Shown: piece after piece, positions 52,232 through 61,739 of the stretch | Position numbering within the stretch: the first letter of the stretch is position 1 | Layout of the letters: the number at the start of each line of letters is the position of its first letter | Assembly: GCF_015686655.1 (NCBI RefSeq) | Contig: NZ_JADPMP010000007.1 | Span: 62,001 to 126,000 of the forward strand | DNA from: Pontibacter sp. FD36 | GTDB lineage: Bacteria > Bacteroidota > Bacteroidia > Cytophagales > Hymenobacteraceae | Direction of reading: 5' to 3' | Length of the DNA: 64,000 nt | Notes under the pieces: model-generated | Database searches by the model: none | Told to the model about the DNA's origin: nothing | The model's input: the letters and a program-made list of their open reading frames with translations, nothing else | Made by a program: the position numbers and the translations under genes

Positions 52232-53314
52232 TTAGTATTTACGCAGTACGCCAGCTGGTTCTGCCATTTTTCTTCTTTCCGGCATAATCGCTTCTGCTTT
52301 GTGCTGCAACTGATGTGCCACAAACAGCGCCGCCATAAATAGAATCGCTGCTACGACCTGGTGCAGCACACCCAGACTGATGGGAACCACCAGTACCAGG
52401 GTCGCTATGCCCAGGCCAACCTGCAGTATCGTGACAAGTAGCAGAAACCTCACCGCTGTCCTCGTGGTGCCCGGCAAGTCCTGCTTGCTTAAGTAGCTAT
52501 AAAACAGCACTACAAAGATCAGTACAACAAATGCGAACCAACGATGCATGAACTGCACTGCTACGCCATTATCAAAGTATTGCACGATCGATAAGCCACT
52601 CAGGAAGCCAGGAAAGAACTCCCCCTGCATGAGTGGCCAGGTGTTGTAAGAAAAGCCCGACTTTAGTCCTGCCACAAAGGCCCCGAGCACAATCTGGATC
52701 AGTATAGCGAACACCAATAACCAGGAGAGGGAGCTGTAGGCTCTTAGGGCAGGGGACTTCTGCCTCACAGGTGCCACCAGGTCAGCAATGGTCCAGAGAA
52801 TGACACCGATCAGCAGCAGAGCAAGTGTCAGGTGCGCGGCCAGTCGGTAATGGCTCACGTGCGGCATTTCACTCAGGCCGCTCATCACCATCACCCAACC
52901 CATCACGCCCTGGGCCATACCGAGCAGCAGGATGAAAACAAGGCGCTTCACCAACCAGGGTGCCAGCATTTTGCGGTACAGGAAATACAGGAAAGGTACA
53001 ATGAAAACGATTCCGATGATGCGGCCCAGCAGGCGATGCAGGTATTCCCACATGAAGATCTGCTTGAAGCCCGAGAGTGTCATGCCGAAGTTCAGTTTCT
53101 GGTACTCCGGAAACTGCTTATACTTCTCAAACATAAGGAGCCACTCGCTTTCAGAGAGCGGAGGCAGCGTGCCTGAGATCAGGTTCCACTCGGTAATGGA
53201 AAGGCCGGAGCCAGTGAGGCGGGTGATGCCACCGATGACCACCATGGCCAATACGAGCACAATGCCGCTGATAAGCCAGAGAACAACAGGTATAGAAGCA
53301 GGTTTTTGATGCAT
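52232..53314 (-). CDS. ctaA: heme A synthase (COX15/CtaA)
   Basis: 360 residues with eight TM segments: VIGGITRLTGSGLSITEWNLISG at the start, WEYLHRLLGRIIGI (His ligand in HR), MGWVMVMSGLSE...HYRLAAHLTLA, and QFMHRWFAF with GVLHQVVAAILF near the end. These His residues bind the two hemes. It converts heme O to heme A for the aa3-type cytochrome oxidase. It is encoded alone; ctaB is not in the window. Confidence 0.92.
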   Translation of the reverse strand: MHQKPASIPVVLWLISGIVLVLAMVVIGGITRLTGSGLSITEWNLISGTLPPLSESEWLLMFEKYKQFPEYQKLNFGMTLSGFKQIFMWEYLHRLLGRIIGIVFIVPFLYFLYRKMLAPWLVKRLVFILLLGMAQGVMGWVMVMSGLSEMPHVSHYRLAAHLTLALLLIGVILWTIADLVAPVRQKSPALRAYSSLSWLLVFAILIQIVLGAFVAGLKSGFSYNTWPLMQGEFFPGFLSGLSIVQYFDNGVAVQFMHRWFAFVVLIFVVLFYSYLSKQDLPGTTRTAVRFLLLVTILQVGLGIATLVLVVPISLGVLHQVVAAILFMAALFVAHQLQHKAEAIMPERRKMAEPAGVLRKY

Positions 53315-53393
53315 AACATGGAAAAGAACAAATATCCATGTTTTTGACCTGTCAGAAGATGATAAATATCACTTTTTAATAAAAAATACCCAC

Positions 53394-53852
53394 TCAGATG
53401 CCTCGCACAGTATCTAATATTTTTGCGGGCGAACTTTTAGGAGAGATGTCGTCGAAATCACCCCGAAGAGCTTTCAGGGCATAGCGCTCTTCGTCAATCT
53501 CCCGCCGGCTGCGGATACCCAGCGCACGCATGATGGGCAGGGGAGGGCACCAGCCCTGTATACCATGCTGCAGCAGGAAAGTGGTGACAATACCCGGCAG
53601 GATGAACCAGCGCTTGTTTACAAAAGCTCCCAGCAGTGTGCCGGACAGCGCCAGCGTGGAAGCGTTGACCTCCAAAGTACGTTCGATGCTCCATTCCTGG
53701 TCGAGTTCGCGGATGCGCTCTGAGATCTCCTCGTGACTGCGGCCTTTGTAGCGAGCTATACTTTGACGTATGTGATGATCCACCCGTTCGTTGGTTTCAT
53801 CAAAAGAGCTTTCCCGCACACGCCCCTGTTCTTCCTGTTCTGTATTATTCAT
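53394..53852 (-). CDS. DUF2892-like membrane-associated protein
   Basis: 152 residues. A charged helical N-terminus (1-55) is followed by a YgaP/DUF2892-like pair of hydrophobic segments (TLEVNASTLALSGTLLGAFVNKRWFILPGIVTTFLL) and the GWCPPLPIMRALG end, then a helical tail. The N-terminal extension is longer than usual for DUF2892. It could be a small membrane partner in sulfur or respiratory metabolism. Function unknown. Confidence 0.6.
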   Translation of the reverse strand: MNNTEQEEQGRVRESSFDETNERVDHHIRQSIARYKGRSHEEISERIRELDQEWSIERTLEVNASTLALSGTLLGAFVNKRWFILPGIVTTFLLQHGIQGWCPPLPIMRALGIRSRREIDEERYALKALRGDFDDISPKSSPAKILDTVRGI

Positions 53853-54025
53853 TATCTTCTTCCTGTTTGTGTATCTTACTATAATGCTATACGCGGTTGT
53901 ATGAATATTTAGTTGTGCCAGAACTGAATCATGTCTGCAGGAAGATGCCTTTTGGCATAAATCTTCGGCTTTCTATCGTTTTTTGTAAGATTTACTACGA
54001 AATCTGTAAGTTCATCTTACGTTTG

Positions 54026-54499
54026 ATGCCTACCTTTGCAAAAGAAACTGTATCTTCGTTTGAACGAGCGTACCTGAATTTGAAGCTGATTCGCACCATA
54101 CTGACCCTGACACTGGCCCTGCTGGTTGTTTTCTCCTCTGTGGGGATGACGATCACGCAGCATTTGTGCGCAGGTGAGGTCATGGCAACAGCTTTCTTCT
54201 CGCACAGCGCCGCCTGCGAAATGGAGAAACAGCGTGAAAGTCTGCCGGATTGCCACAAGCCAGCCATGGACGATGACTGCTGCCAGGACCAGACGATTGT
54301 GCTCGAGGTAGAGGACGAGCAGGCGCTTAGTCCGACTTTCAAGCTATCCGTTCCGGACATGACCTTCATCGCTGCTTTCACAGCCGCATGGTCTGCTCTT
54401 TTTGAAATTTACGAACCGGCCTATACCCATGTGCCGGATTATTCCCCGCCTTTGCTCGCGCAGGACATCCCTGTGTTTGTGCAGTCCTTCCTGATTTAA
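54026..54499 (+). CDS. HYC_CC_PP-type protein ahead of the Cus operon
   Basis: 157 residues if read from the ATG at 54026. The family features are present: hydrophobic leader (LIRTILTLTLALLVVFSSVG), QHLCAGE (H.C), DDDCCQDQ (CC), and the Pro-rich end DYSPPLLAQDI followed by VFVQSFLI. Similar proteins begin with a leader like that starting at LKLIRTIL, and a perfect -7 element (TACCTTTG, 54031-54038) lies after the ATG, so the true start may be the TTG at 54080. Members bind metal through Cys/His and sit next to heavy-metal efflux genes. Metal carrier function is inferred. Confidence 0.7.
   Translation: MPTFAKETVSSFERAYLNLKLIRTILTLTLALLVVFSSVGMTITQHLCAGEVMATAFFSHSAACEMEKQRESLPDCHKPAMDDDCCQDQTIVLEVEDEQALSPTFKLSVPDMTFIAAFTAAWSALFEIYEPAYTHVPDYSPPLLAQDIPVFVQSFLI
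54031..54038 (+). promoter_or_regulatory. candidate -7 element of the Cus operon
   Basis: TACCTTTG is a perfect TAnnTTTG. Inverted repeat GTAAG-TTCAT-CTTAC lies just upstream (54006-54020) and could be a regulator site. No -33 TTTG is clear. This would initiate transcription inside the annotated ATG-opened frame. Confidence 0.45.
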
Positions 54500-54600
54500 A
54501 CCTGCTTTTTCGATGATGCCCGGCCGCTAAGGTCAGGTATAGCTATTGGCTTTTCCTACCCGGAAAGCGCCATTCCTTTTTGCATTCAATCGAACAAAGC

Positions 54601-57600
54601 ATGTTAAACAGCATTATTAAATTCTTTCTGGAACAGAAGCTGGTGACCACCCTGCTGCTGCTCCTTATCGTGGCCTGGGGCATCATGGTGGCGCCGTTCA
54701 ACTGGAACGTAAACTTCCTTCCCCGTGACCCGGTTCCGGTAGACGCCATACCTGATATTGGCGAAAACCAGCAGATCATCTTCACCGAATGGATGGGCCG
54801 CTCTCCGCAGGACGTTGAGGATCAGATCACGTATCCGCTCACGACTTCCCTGCTGGGTATGCCCGGTGTGAAGACTATTCGTTCCACGTCCATGTTTGGT
54901 TTCTCGAGCATCTATGTCATTTTTGAAGATGACGTGGAGTACTACTGGAGCCGCTCCCGCATACTCGAAAAACTAAATTCCCTTCCCGCCGACCTGCTGC
55001 CAGCCGAGACGACTCCGAAGCTCGGCCCTGACGCCACGGCACTCGGGCAGGTATACTGGTACACCCTGGAAGGCCGCGATGAAGAGGGTAACCCGGCCGG
55101 GGGCTGGGACCTGCACGAACTGCGCAGTATCCAGGATTTCTACGTGAAGTATGCGCTGGCCGGAGCACAGGGCGTAGCTGAAGTGGCCTCTGTGGGCGGC
55201 TATATCAAAGAGTACCAGGTAGACCTCGACCCGGTAGCTATGAAGGCGAACAACGTCTCCATGATGGAGGTGATGAATGCCCTGAAAGCCAGTAACCAGG
55301 AAGTGGGCGCCAGCACCGTGGAGATCAACCAAGTGGAGTACCTGGTACGCGGACTGGGCTATGTGAAGGAAATCAGCGACATTGAAGAGGCGACCGTGCG
55401 GGTGGCCAACAATGTGCCGATCCGCATCCGGGACATCGGGCGGGTGAATATTGGTCCGGCTGACCGCTCTATGCTGGGCGTGCTCGACAAGAGTGGCGCT
55501 GAGGCTGTGGGCGGTGTGGTCATTGCAAGGTATGGTGACAATCCGCTGGCGGTGATCAACAATGTGAAGGCCAAGCTGGACGATATCGCAGCCGGTCTAC
55601 CCTCCAAAAAACTGGCCGACGGACGCACTTCCAAAGTGACGGTGGTGCCTTTCTATGATCGCACGCAGTTGATCAACGAAACGCTCGGAACGCTAAATAC
55701 AGCCATCATTCTGCAGATCCTGATCACTATCATTGTGATCATCGTGATGGTCTACAACCTGCGGGCCTCGCTGCTGATCTCAGCGCTCTTGCCGCTGGCC
55801 GTGCTGATGACTTTCATCCTGATGAAGTACTTCGGGGTGGACGCTAACATTGTGGCACTTTCAGGTATAGCCATTGCCATCGGTACTATGGTCGACTTGG
55901 GGATCATTCTGAACGAGAACATCCTGCGGCACATGGAGGAGGCACCGCCGGGGCAGTCACTGGTGAAGACGGTATACAATGCCACCACGGAGGTGGCCAC
56001 TGCGATTCTGACGGCTGTTTCCACGACCATTATTTCATTTCTGCCGGTGTTTACGCTGGAGGCGGCGGAGGGCAAGCTGTTCGGTCCGCTGGCCTATACC
56101 AAGACCTTTGCGCTGGTGGCGTCGCTCATCTTTACGATCCTGATCATGCCCGCTTTTGCGCATACTATTTTCGGGTTGAAGTCGCGCAACGTGGCCTGGA
56201 GTAAGATCCTGAACTGGATATTGGTAGGCTTGGGTATAGTAGCTTTGTTTATTGTGCCGCTGGCAGGTATCACATTAATATTGATCGCAGCCAACAACCT
56301 GCTCAATTACTACCAGCCGGAGCGCTTCGGGCGTCACCATACACTGATCATGGTAGGTATAGCGGTACTGGCCGTTTCGTGGCTGCTGGCTACGGAGTGG
56401 GTGCCGCTAGGGGTATCGGTGAGTTATTTTGTGAACTTCATTTTTATACTGCTGATCATCGGCCTGGTGCTGGGGCTCTTTTCGTTCTTCATCAGGGTAT
56501 ACCCGCGTGTGCTGGGCTGGTGTCTGGCGAATAAAGGTACCTTCCTGCTGATCCCAGCTTTCATTATGCTGCTGGGGCTTAACATCTGGATCGGTTTTAA
56601 CGGCGTGTTTGGCTGGGTGGCGACGGGCTTCGATAAAGTGGGGGTGAACGTTCGCACATCTGCTCCCTGGAGCGGACTGGTGCATACCTTCCCGGGCATG
56701 GGCAAGGAGTTCATGCCATCCCTGGACGAAGGCGCTTTCCTGCTGATGCCGACATCCATGCCGCATACGGGTGTGGAGGCGAACAAGCGCTATGTGCAGC
56801 AACTCGACATGCTCATCACGGCTATACCTGAAGTGGAGATGGTCGTGGGTAAAGCCGGCCGTGCCGAAACGGCGCTGGATCCTGCTCCCATGTCGATGTA
56901 CGAGAATGTGATCCAATACAAATCAGAATACATCACAGATGAAAACGGGTATAAAATCCGCTTTAAAGTAGATGATGACGGCAACTTTGTACGTGACGAG
57001 AAAGGCAATCTGGTGGAAGACAAGCGCGGCGAGTACTTCCGCCAGTGGCGCGACCACATCCGCACGCCAGATGATATCTGGAATGAGATTGTGGAGGTGG
57101 CCGAACTGCCGGGCGTGACTTCGGCCCCTAAGCTGCAACCGATCGAAACGCGACTGGTAATGCTGCAGACAGGTATGCGCGCCCCGATGGGAGTGAAGGT
57201 ATACGGACCTGACCTGCAGACCATCGAGGACTTCAGCATGCAAATGGAGCGGCTCCTGAAAGAGGTGCCATCTGTGAAACCGGAAGCCGTGTATGCAGAC
57301 CGCTCACTGGGTAAGCCCTATATGGAGATCGATCTGGACCGCCGCGCCATGGGCCGCTACGGTTTGAATGTGGCAGACGTGCAGGAGTACATTGAAGTGG
57401 CGATGGGCGGCATGGCTTTGACCACGACCGTGGAAGGCCGCGAGCGTTACTCCATCCGGGCACGCTATGCCCGCGAATACCGAAACGATCCGGAGTCAGT
57501 CAGCCGCATCATGATCTCGACTACCAATGGGGCTCAGATTCCGTTGACCGCGATTGCCAACGTCGAGTTCCGTCCCGGGCCGATGATGATCCGCGGCGAA

Positions 57601-58362
57601 GACTCCTTCCTGACAGGCTATGTGCTACTCGACAAGCGGGAAGGTTTTGCTGAAGTAACGGTGGTAGAAGATGCGCAGCGCTACCTGCAGGAGAAAATTG
57701 CTAGTGGTGAACTGGTGGTGCCGGCGGGTGTGAGCTACAAGTTTTCGGGTAACTACGAAAACCAGATACGAGCCGAAGAAAGGTTATCGTTTATCGTGCC
57801 ACTCAGCTTACTGATCATCTTCCTGATCCTGTATTTCCAGTTCAGGTCGGTGAGTACGTCGCTGTTCATTTTCACTTCGATTGCAATGGCTTTTGCTGGC
57901 GGCTTTATGATGCTGTGGCTTTATAGCCAGGGCTGGTTCATGAACTTCTCTTTTGGCGATACCAACATTCGGGAGTTGTTCCAGATGCGCACCTTTAACC
58001 TGAGTGTGGCCGTGTGGGTTGGTTTTATCGCCCTGTTTGGCATCGCGACGGATGATGGTGTGGTAATGGGCACCTACCTGAAGCAGAGCTTCGAGCGCAA
58101 CATGCCGCAAACCAGAGCCGAAGTACGCGAAGCGGTGATGGAGGCAGGTATACGCCGCGTGCGACCTTGTCTGATGACCACCGCCACCACTTTGCTGGCG
58201 CTTTTGCCGGTGCTTACGTCTTCCGGCCGCGGCTCCGATATCATGATCCCAATGGCAATCCCTTCATTCGGGGGTATGTTCGTGGCCCTGATCACCCTGC
58301 TGATCGTGCCGGTGCTGTACAGCTGGCGCGAAGAACTCAAAATCAAAAAAGAAACCGTATGA
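54601..58362 (+). CDS. cusA: CusA/CzcA-type heavy-metal RND efflux pump
   Basis: 1253 residues from the ATG at 54601. Two RND halves with 12 TM segments. The HME-type relay region in TM4 is GTMVDLGIILNENILRHMEEA, and TM10 has GIATDDGVVMGTYLKQSFERN. The porter-domain signature is GKAGRAETALDPAPMSMYE, shared by CusA of Cu+/Ag+ efflux. The pump uses proton motive force to expel Cu+/Ag+ (or Co/Zn/Cd) from periplasm to exterior with CusB and an outer-membrane factor. The gene overlaps the next by 4 bases (ATGA). Confidence 0.92.
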   Translation: MLNSIIKFFLEQKLVTTLLLLLIVAWGIMVAPFNWNVNFLPRDPVPVDAIPDIGENQQIIFTEWMGRSPQDVEDQITYPLTTSLLGMPGVKTIRSTSMFGFSSIYVIFEDDVEYYWSRSRILEKLNSLPADLLPAETTPKLGPDATALGQVYWYTLEGRDEEGNPAGGWDLHELRSIQDFYVKYALAGAQGVAEVASVGGYIKEYQVDLDPVAMKANNVSMMEVMNALKASNQEVGASTVEINQVEYLVRGLGYVKEISDIEEATVRVANNVPIRIRDIGRVNIGPADRSMLGVLDKSGAEAVGGVVIARYGDNPLAVINNVKAKLDDIAAGLPSKKLADGRTSKVTVVPFYDRTQLINETLGTLNTAIILQILITIIVIIVMVYNLRASLLISALLPLAVLMTFILMKYFGVDANIVALSGIAIAIGTMVDLGIILNENILRHMEEAPPGQSLVKTVYNATTEVATAILTAVSTTIISFLPVFTLEAAEGKLFGPLAYTKTFALVASLIFTILIMPAFAHTIFGLKSRNVAWSKILNWILVGLGIVALFIVPLAGITLILIAANNLLNYYQPERFGRHHTLIMVGIAVLAVSWLLATEWVPLGVSVSYFVNFIFILLIIGLVLGLFSFFIRVYPRVLGWCLANKGTFLLIPAFIMLLGLNIWIGFNGVFGWVATGFDKVGVNVRTSAPWSGLVHTFPGMGKEFMPSLDEGAFLLMPTSMPHTGVEANKRYVQQLDMLITAIPEVEMVVGKAGRAETALDPAPMSMYENVIQYKSEYITDENGYKIRFKVDDDGNFVRDEKGNLVEDKRGEYFRQWRDHIRTPDDIWNEIVEVAELPGVTSAPKLQPIETRLVMLQTGMRAPMGVKVYGPDLQTIEDFSMQMERLLKEVPSVKPEAVYADRSLGKPYMEIDLDRRAMGRYGLNVADVQEYIEVAMGGMALTTTVEGRERYSIRARYAREYRNDPESVSRIMISTTNGAQIPLTAIANVEFRPGPMMIRGEDSFLTGYVLLDKREGFAEVTVVEDAQRYLQEKIASGELVVPAGVSYKFSGNYENQIRAEERLSFIVPLSLLIIFLILYFQFRSVSTSLFIFTSIAMAFAGGFMMLWLYSQGWFMNFSFGDTNIRELFQMRTFNLSVAVWVGFIALFGIATDDGVVMGTYLKQSFERNMPQTRAEVREAVMEAGIRRVRPCLMTTATTLLALLPVLTSSGRGSDIMIPMAIPSFGGMFVALITLLIVPVLYSWREELKIKKETV

Positions 58363-59801
58363 AAAAGATACTAGCAATTATAGTGCTGTTGCTGGGGGTA
58401 ATGCCCTTGGTACAGGCGCAAACGCTGGAAGAATATCTGGTAGAGGCAGGCGAAAACAGCCCCACGCTGAAAGCACGATACGCCGAGTATCAGGCGGCGC
58501 TGCAGCGTGCCCCGCAAGTGGGTGCACTGCCAGACCCGGAGGCTTCCTTTAACTTTTTTCTGCGACCGATGGAGCGCTTCATGGGCAATCAGGTAGGTGA
58601 TATCTCGGTGATGCAGATGTTCCCCTGGTTCGGTTCCCAAAAGGCGGCCCGCGACGAGGCTAATTACATGGCCCAGATGAAATTCGCCTCCTTCATCGAA
58701 GCGAAGATCAACCTGTACCACGAGGTGCGCACTATCTGGTACCAGCTATACCTGAATGATCAGGAATCGATCCTGATGGAGAAGGAGCTGGAGATTATGA
58801 AGACGCTGGAAAGACTGGCACTGGCCAAGTATAAATCAGCCCCGGCAGGTGGTTCTTCTGGTGCCGCCACGCCAGCCCGAGGTACGACGGGCGGTTCGAC
58901 TGGCTCTTCTGGTGCTGCGGGGAGTGGTGGCTCCGGTATGGCAGGTATGGGGGGCTCCAGCGGCGCAGCTGCCGGCTCGGCAAGTGGGAGCAACATGGCG
59001 GCTGGTAGCAGTAGTATGTCCAGTATGGGTAGCTCTGGCGGCTCTTCTATGGTCGATGTCATGCTGATCCGGTTGCAGGTGAAAGAACTGGAAAACCAGG
59101 TCCTGATTCACCACGAGGCACGCAGACCACTGCAGGTAGCTTTTAACCAGTTGTTGCGCCGCCGTCCAAGTATGACGGTCATCTCTGCTGACACACTTCT
59201 GCCTGCAGCATTGCCGGCTACCTTGTCGCTGATCGAAGACTCGATTCGCAGCAACCACCCGATGCTCAAAATGTACGAGTGGGACGAGAAGGCCCGGGAG
59301 TCACAGCTGCGGATGGCGCAACTGATGGGCCGACCAATGATTGGGGTGGGACTAAACTACATGATCTTCAAACCGCGCATGGATGATATGACCCAAATGA
59401 ATATGGGCGGCGAGAACATGGTGATGCCGATGGTGACCCTGACGCTGCCGATCTACCGTAAAAAATACAATGCAGCCCAAAAGGAAGCAGAGTTCTCCCA
59501 ACAGGCGGCTGTGTACCAGAAGGAGGCAACGGAGCGTGAACTGTTCACGGAACTGGAGAATCTGCTATACCAGTATCAGAGTTCAGTCAGCCGGATCAAC
59601 CTGCTCAAAGATCAGGTAACGCTTACTGAACAGACCATCCGGCTGCTCACCACAAACTACTCCGTGACGGGCACAGGTATAGAAGACATCATCCGCCAGC
59701 GGCAGAGTCTGCTCAGCTACCGGCAACAGCAACTGCAGGCCATAACGGATCAGAATATCGCCGTGTCAGCCATCAACCGCATGATGCAGGGGGATAATTA
59801 G
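58359..59801 (+). CDS. TolC-family outer-membrane factor with Gly/Ser/Met insert
   Basis: 480 residues. A signal peptide (LLLGVMPLVQAQ) is followed by the TolC/CusC alpha-helical barrel pattern: two long helices in each half (LEEYLVEAGENSPTLKARYAEYQAAL..., and later EDIIRQRQSLLSYRQQQLQAI). Residues 161-231 form an unusual low-complexity insert of Gly, Ser, Ala, Thr and Met in the first half. It overlaps the cusA stop by 4 bases, so translation is coupled. The insert would lie at a helix end or loop of the barrel. Confidence 0.85.
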   Translation: MKKILAIIVLLLGVMPLVQAQTLEEYLVEAGENSPTLKARYAEYQAALQRAPQVGALPDPEASFNFFLRPMERFMGNQVGDISVMQMFPWFGSQKAARDEANYMAQMKFASFIEAKINLYHEVRTIWYQLYLNDQESILMEKELEIMKTLERLALAKYKSAPAGGSSGAATPARGTTGGSTGSSGAAGSGGSGMAGMGGSSGAAAGSASGSNMAAGSSSMSSMGSSGGSSMVDVMLIRLQVKELENQVLIHHEARRPLQVAFNQLLRRRPSMTVISADTLLPAALPATLSLIEDSIRSNHPMLKMYEWDEKARESQLRMAQLMGRPMIGVGLNYMIFKPRMDDMTQMNMGGENMVMPMVTLTLPIYRKKYNAAQKEAEFSQQAAVYQKEATERELFTELENLLYQYQSSVSRINLLKDQVTLTEQTIRLLTTNYSVTGTGIEDIIRQRQSLLSYRQQQLQAITDQNIAVSAINRMMQGDN

Positions 59802-59875
59802 GGTTACTCTCAATAGTATCGGGGAAATGAAAATCGTGCACAAGAAAAAATCATCAGTCATTAGCATAAAGAAAC

Positions 59876-61645
59876 ATGACATCAAGAAATAAAAGAATCG
59901 TAACCTACCTACTTGTGGCCTTGGGCGGACTGCTGCTGGGCTGGTTGCTCTTTGGCGGCCGGGGTTCAGAACAGGCACACGAACACGCCGGAGAGGTGGC
60001 TGGTGCCACCGAGTATACCTGCTCTATGCACCCACAGATCAGGCAGGACGGACCGGGAAAATGTCCGCTTTGTGGCATGGATTTGATTCCGGTGAGCAAC
60101 GGTGGCGGAGGCGGTAAGACAAGCCGCTATGTGCTGGAAATGACGCCTGAAGCGATCGCCCTTTCTAACATCCAAACAACCAGGCTGGAAATGGTTGATC
60201 CGGAGAACGAACTCGTGCTTTCAGGCAGGGTGGCCCTAAACGAGCAGCAAGTCTCTTCGATCACTGCAAAGTTTCCGGGACGTATTGAGCGACTCTATGT
60301 GAACTTTACGGGGCAGGAAGTACGCCGTGGGGAGCGGCTGGCTTCGCTCTATTCACCGGAGTTGATCACCGCCCAACGCGAACTACAGGAAGCTGCCCGC
60401 GCTAAGGATTTGATGCCGGAACTATACGAAGCCGCCCGGTCCAAACTCAAGCTCTGGAAGTTGACTGATGCACAGATCAAGCGAATTGAAAATGCATCGG
60501 ACATCATTACCAATTTCGATATTTATTCTGATGCGGCCGGCGTAGTAACGGAGCGTTTAGTGAGTGCCGGCGACTACGTGACAACAGGTTCTGCACTTTT
60601 TGAGGTAGCGAACCTGTCCTCGGTGTGGGTGGTGCTGGATGCCTACGAAGCTGACCTGTCCTGGATCAAGCAGGGTGGTAACATCACCTTCACGGTACCA
60701 GGTATACCTGGCAAAGAATTTACGGCCAAGGTAGGCTTTATCACCCCTGTACTGGATGCCACAACCCGTGCGATTGAAGTGCGTGCCGAGGTGCAAAACC
60801 CCGGCAACCAACTGAAGCCGGGCATGTTCGCGGATGCCCGCATCAAGACATCTACAGGTGCCAAAGAACAGTCGCTGTCGGTACCAAGCAGTGCGGTGTT
60901 GTGGACCGGTAAACGCTCTGTTGTGTACGTGAAAGTACCGGGGCAGGAGATGCCGGCTTTTGAGATGCGCGAGGTGACACTGGGGCCACGCATGGGTGAC
61001 CGCTATGTAGTAGAATCCGGTTTGCAGCCAGGTGAGGAAGTGGTAACCAATGGTGTGTTTGCCGTCGATGGCGCGGCGCAATTACGTGGTAACTACAGCA
61101 TGATGTCGCCACCACCAGCAGGCGGGCCTAAGGCACCGGAAGCTTTCCAGCAACAGCTCACCCAGCTCATTGACCAATACTATACCCTGAAAAATGCCCT
61201 GGTAGCATCCGACGTGCCCGCAGCGCGTCAGGCGGCAGGCACCTTTGTCGTGACGTTGGGGCAGGTGAATATGGGTGAGCTCGATGGCAAAATGCACGAT
61301 CAGTGGATGGCGTTGCTGCCAACATTGAAGTCAAATGCAGAGGCAATTCAGAAAAGCCGTGATCTGGAAAAACAGCGTGCTGCCTTTTCACCGCTCTCTG
61401 AACATGTGATTGAAGCAGTGAAGGTATTTGGTATACAGCACGAGGTAGCTTATATCCAATCCTGCCCAATGGCTTTGGGTGACCAGGGTGCTTTCTGGCT
61501 GAGTGAGATCAAGGATATCCGTAACCCATATTTCGGGGAAGCGATGCTGGCCTGCGGAGAAACGGAAGAAACGTATAGGCGAGGGCAAAGTGGAGCGACT
61601 ACTACAGACCAAACTAAGACAGCGCCACAGGGGCATCAGCATTAA
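59876..61645 (+). CDS. cusB: CusB-type membrane-fusion protein with metal-binding ends
   Basis: 589 residues. A TM (YLLVALGGLLLGWLLFG) is followed by a heavy-metal-binding motif (YTCSMHPQ..., CPLCGMDL, C63/C66) of the HMBD type. The HlyD hairpin and beta-barrel (residues about 90-380; LVLSGRVALNEQ..., GEVVTNGVFAVDG) form the adaptor. The C-terminal DUF3347-like domain (about 420-560) ends with the metal-type SCPMALGDQGAFWLS. It connects CusA to the outer-membrane factor and passes metal to it. It is in the same operon, 75 bp after the outer-membrane factor gene. Confidence 0.9.
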   Translation: MTSRNKRIVTYLLVALGGLLLGWLLFGGRGSEQAHEHAGEVAGATEYTCSMHPQIRQDGPGKCPLCGMDLIPVSNGGGGGKTSRYVLEMTPEAIALSNIQTTRLEMVDPENELVLSGRVALNEQQVSSITAKFPGRIERLYVNFTGQEVRRGERLASLYSPELITAQRELQEAARAKDLMPELYEAARSKLKLWKLTDAQIKRIENASDIITNFDIYSDAAGVVTERLVSAGDYVTTGSALFEVANLSSVWVVLDAYEADLSWIKQGGNITFTVPGIPGKEFTAKVGFITPVLDATTRAIEVRAEVQNPGNQLKPGMFADARIKTSTGAKEQSLSVPSSAVLWTGKRSVVYVKVPGQEMPAFEMREVTLGPRMGDRYVVESGLQPGEEVVTNGVFAVDGAAQLRGNYSMMSPPPAGGPKAPEAFQQQLTQLIDQYYTLKNALVASDVPAARQAAGTFVVTLGQVNMGELDGKMHDQWMALLPTLKSNAEAIQKSRDLEKQRAAFSPLSEHVIEAVKVFGIQHEVAYIQSCPMALGDQGAFWLSEIKDIRNPYFGEAMLACGETEETYRRGQSGATTTDQTKTAPQGHQH

Positions 61646-61671
61646 TATCTATTATCATTTTTAGCAAAACG

Positions 61672-61704
61672 AGAAAGCTGGGGACATTATATCTTCAGCT
61701 TTCT
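61672..61704 (+). terminator. terminator after cusB
   Basis: A 9-bp stem AGAAAGCTG / CAGCTTTCT (61672-61680 with 61696-61704) lies 27 bp after the stop and is followed by TGCTTTGC. The half REP-like element CTCGAAATGACA follows at 61713. Confidence 0.6.
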
Positions 61705-61739
61705 TGCTTTGCTCGAAATGACATTTGACCTTGTGTAAA

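Noticed and set aside
58167-58358. N-terminal extension of the TolC-type gene
   Set aside because: The upstream frame overlaps cusA; the ATG at 58359 gives a normal signal peptide and the ATGA overlap.
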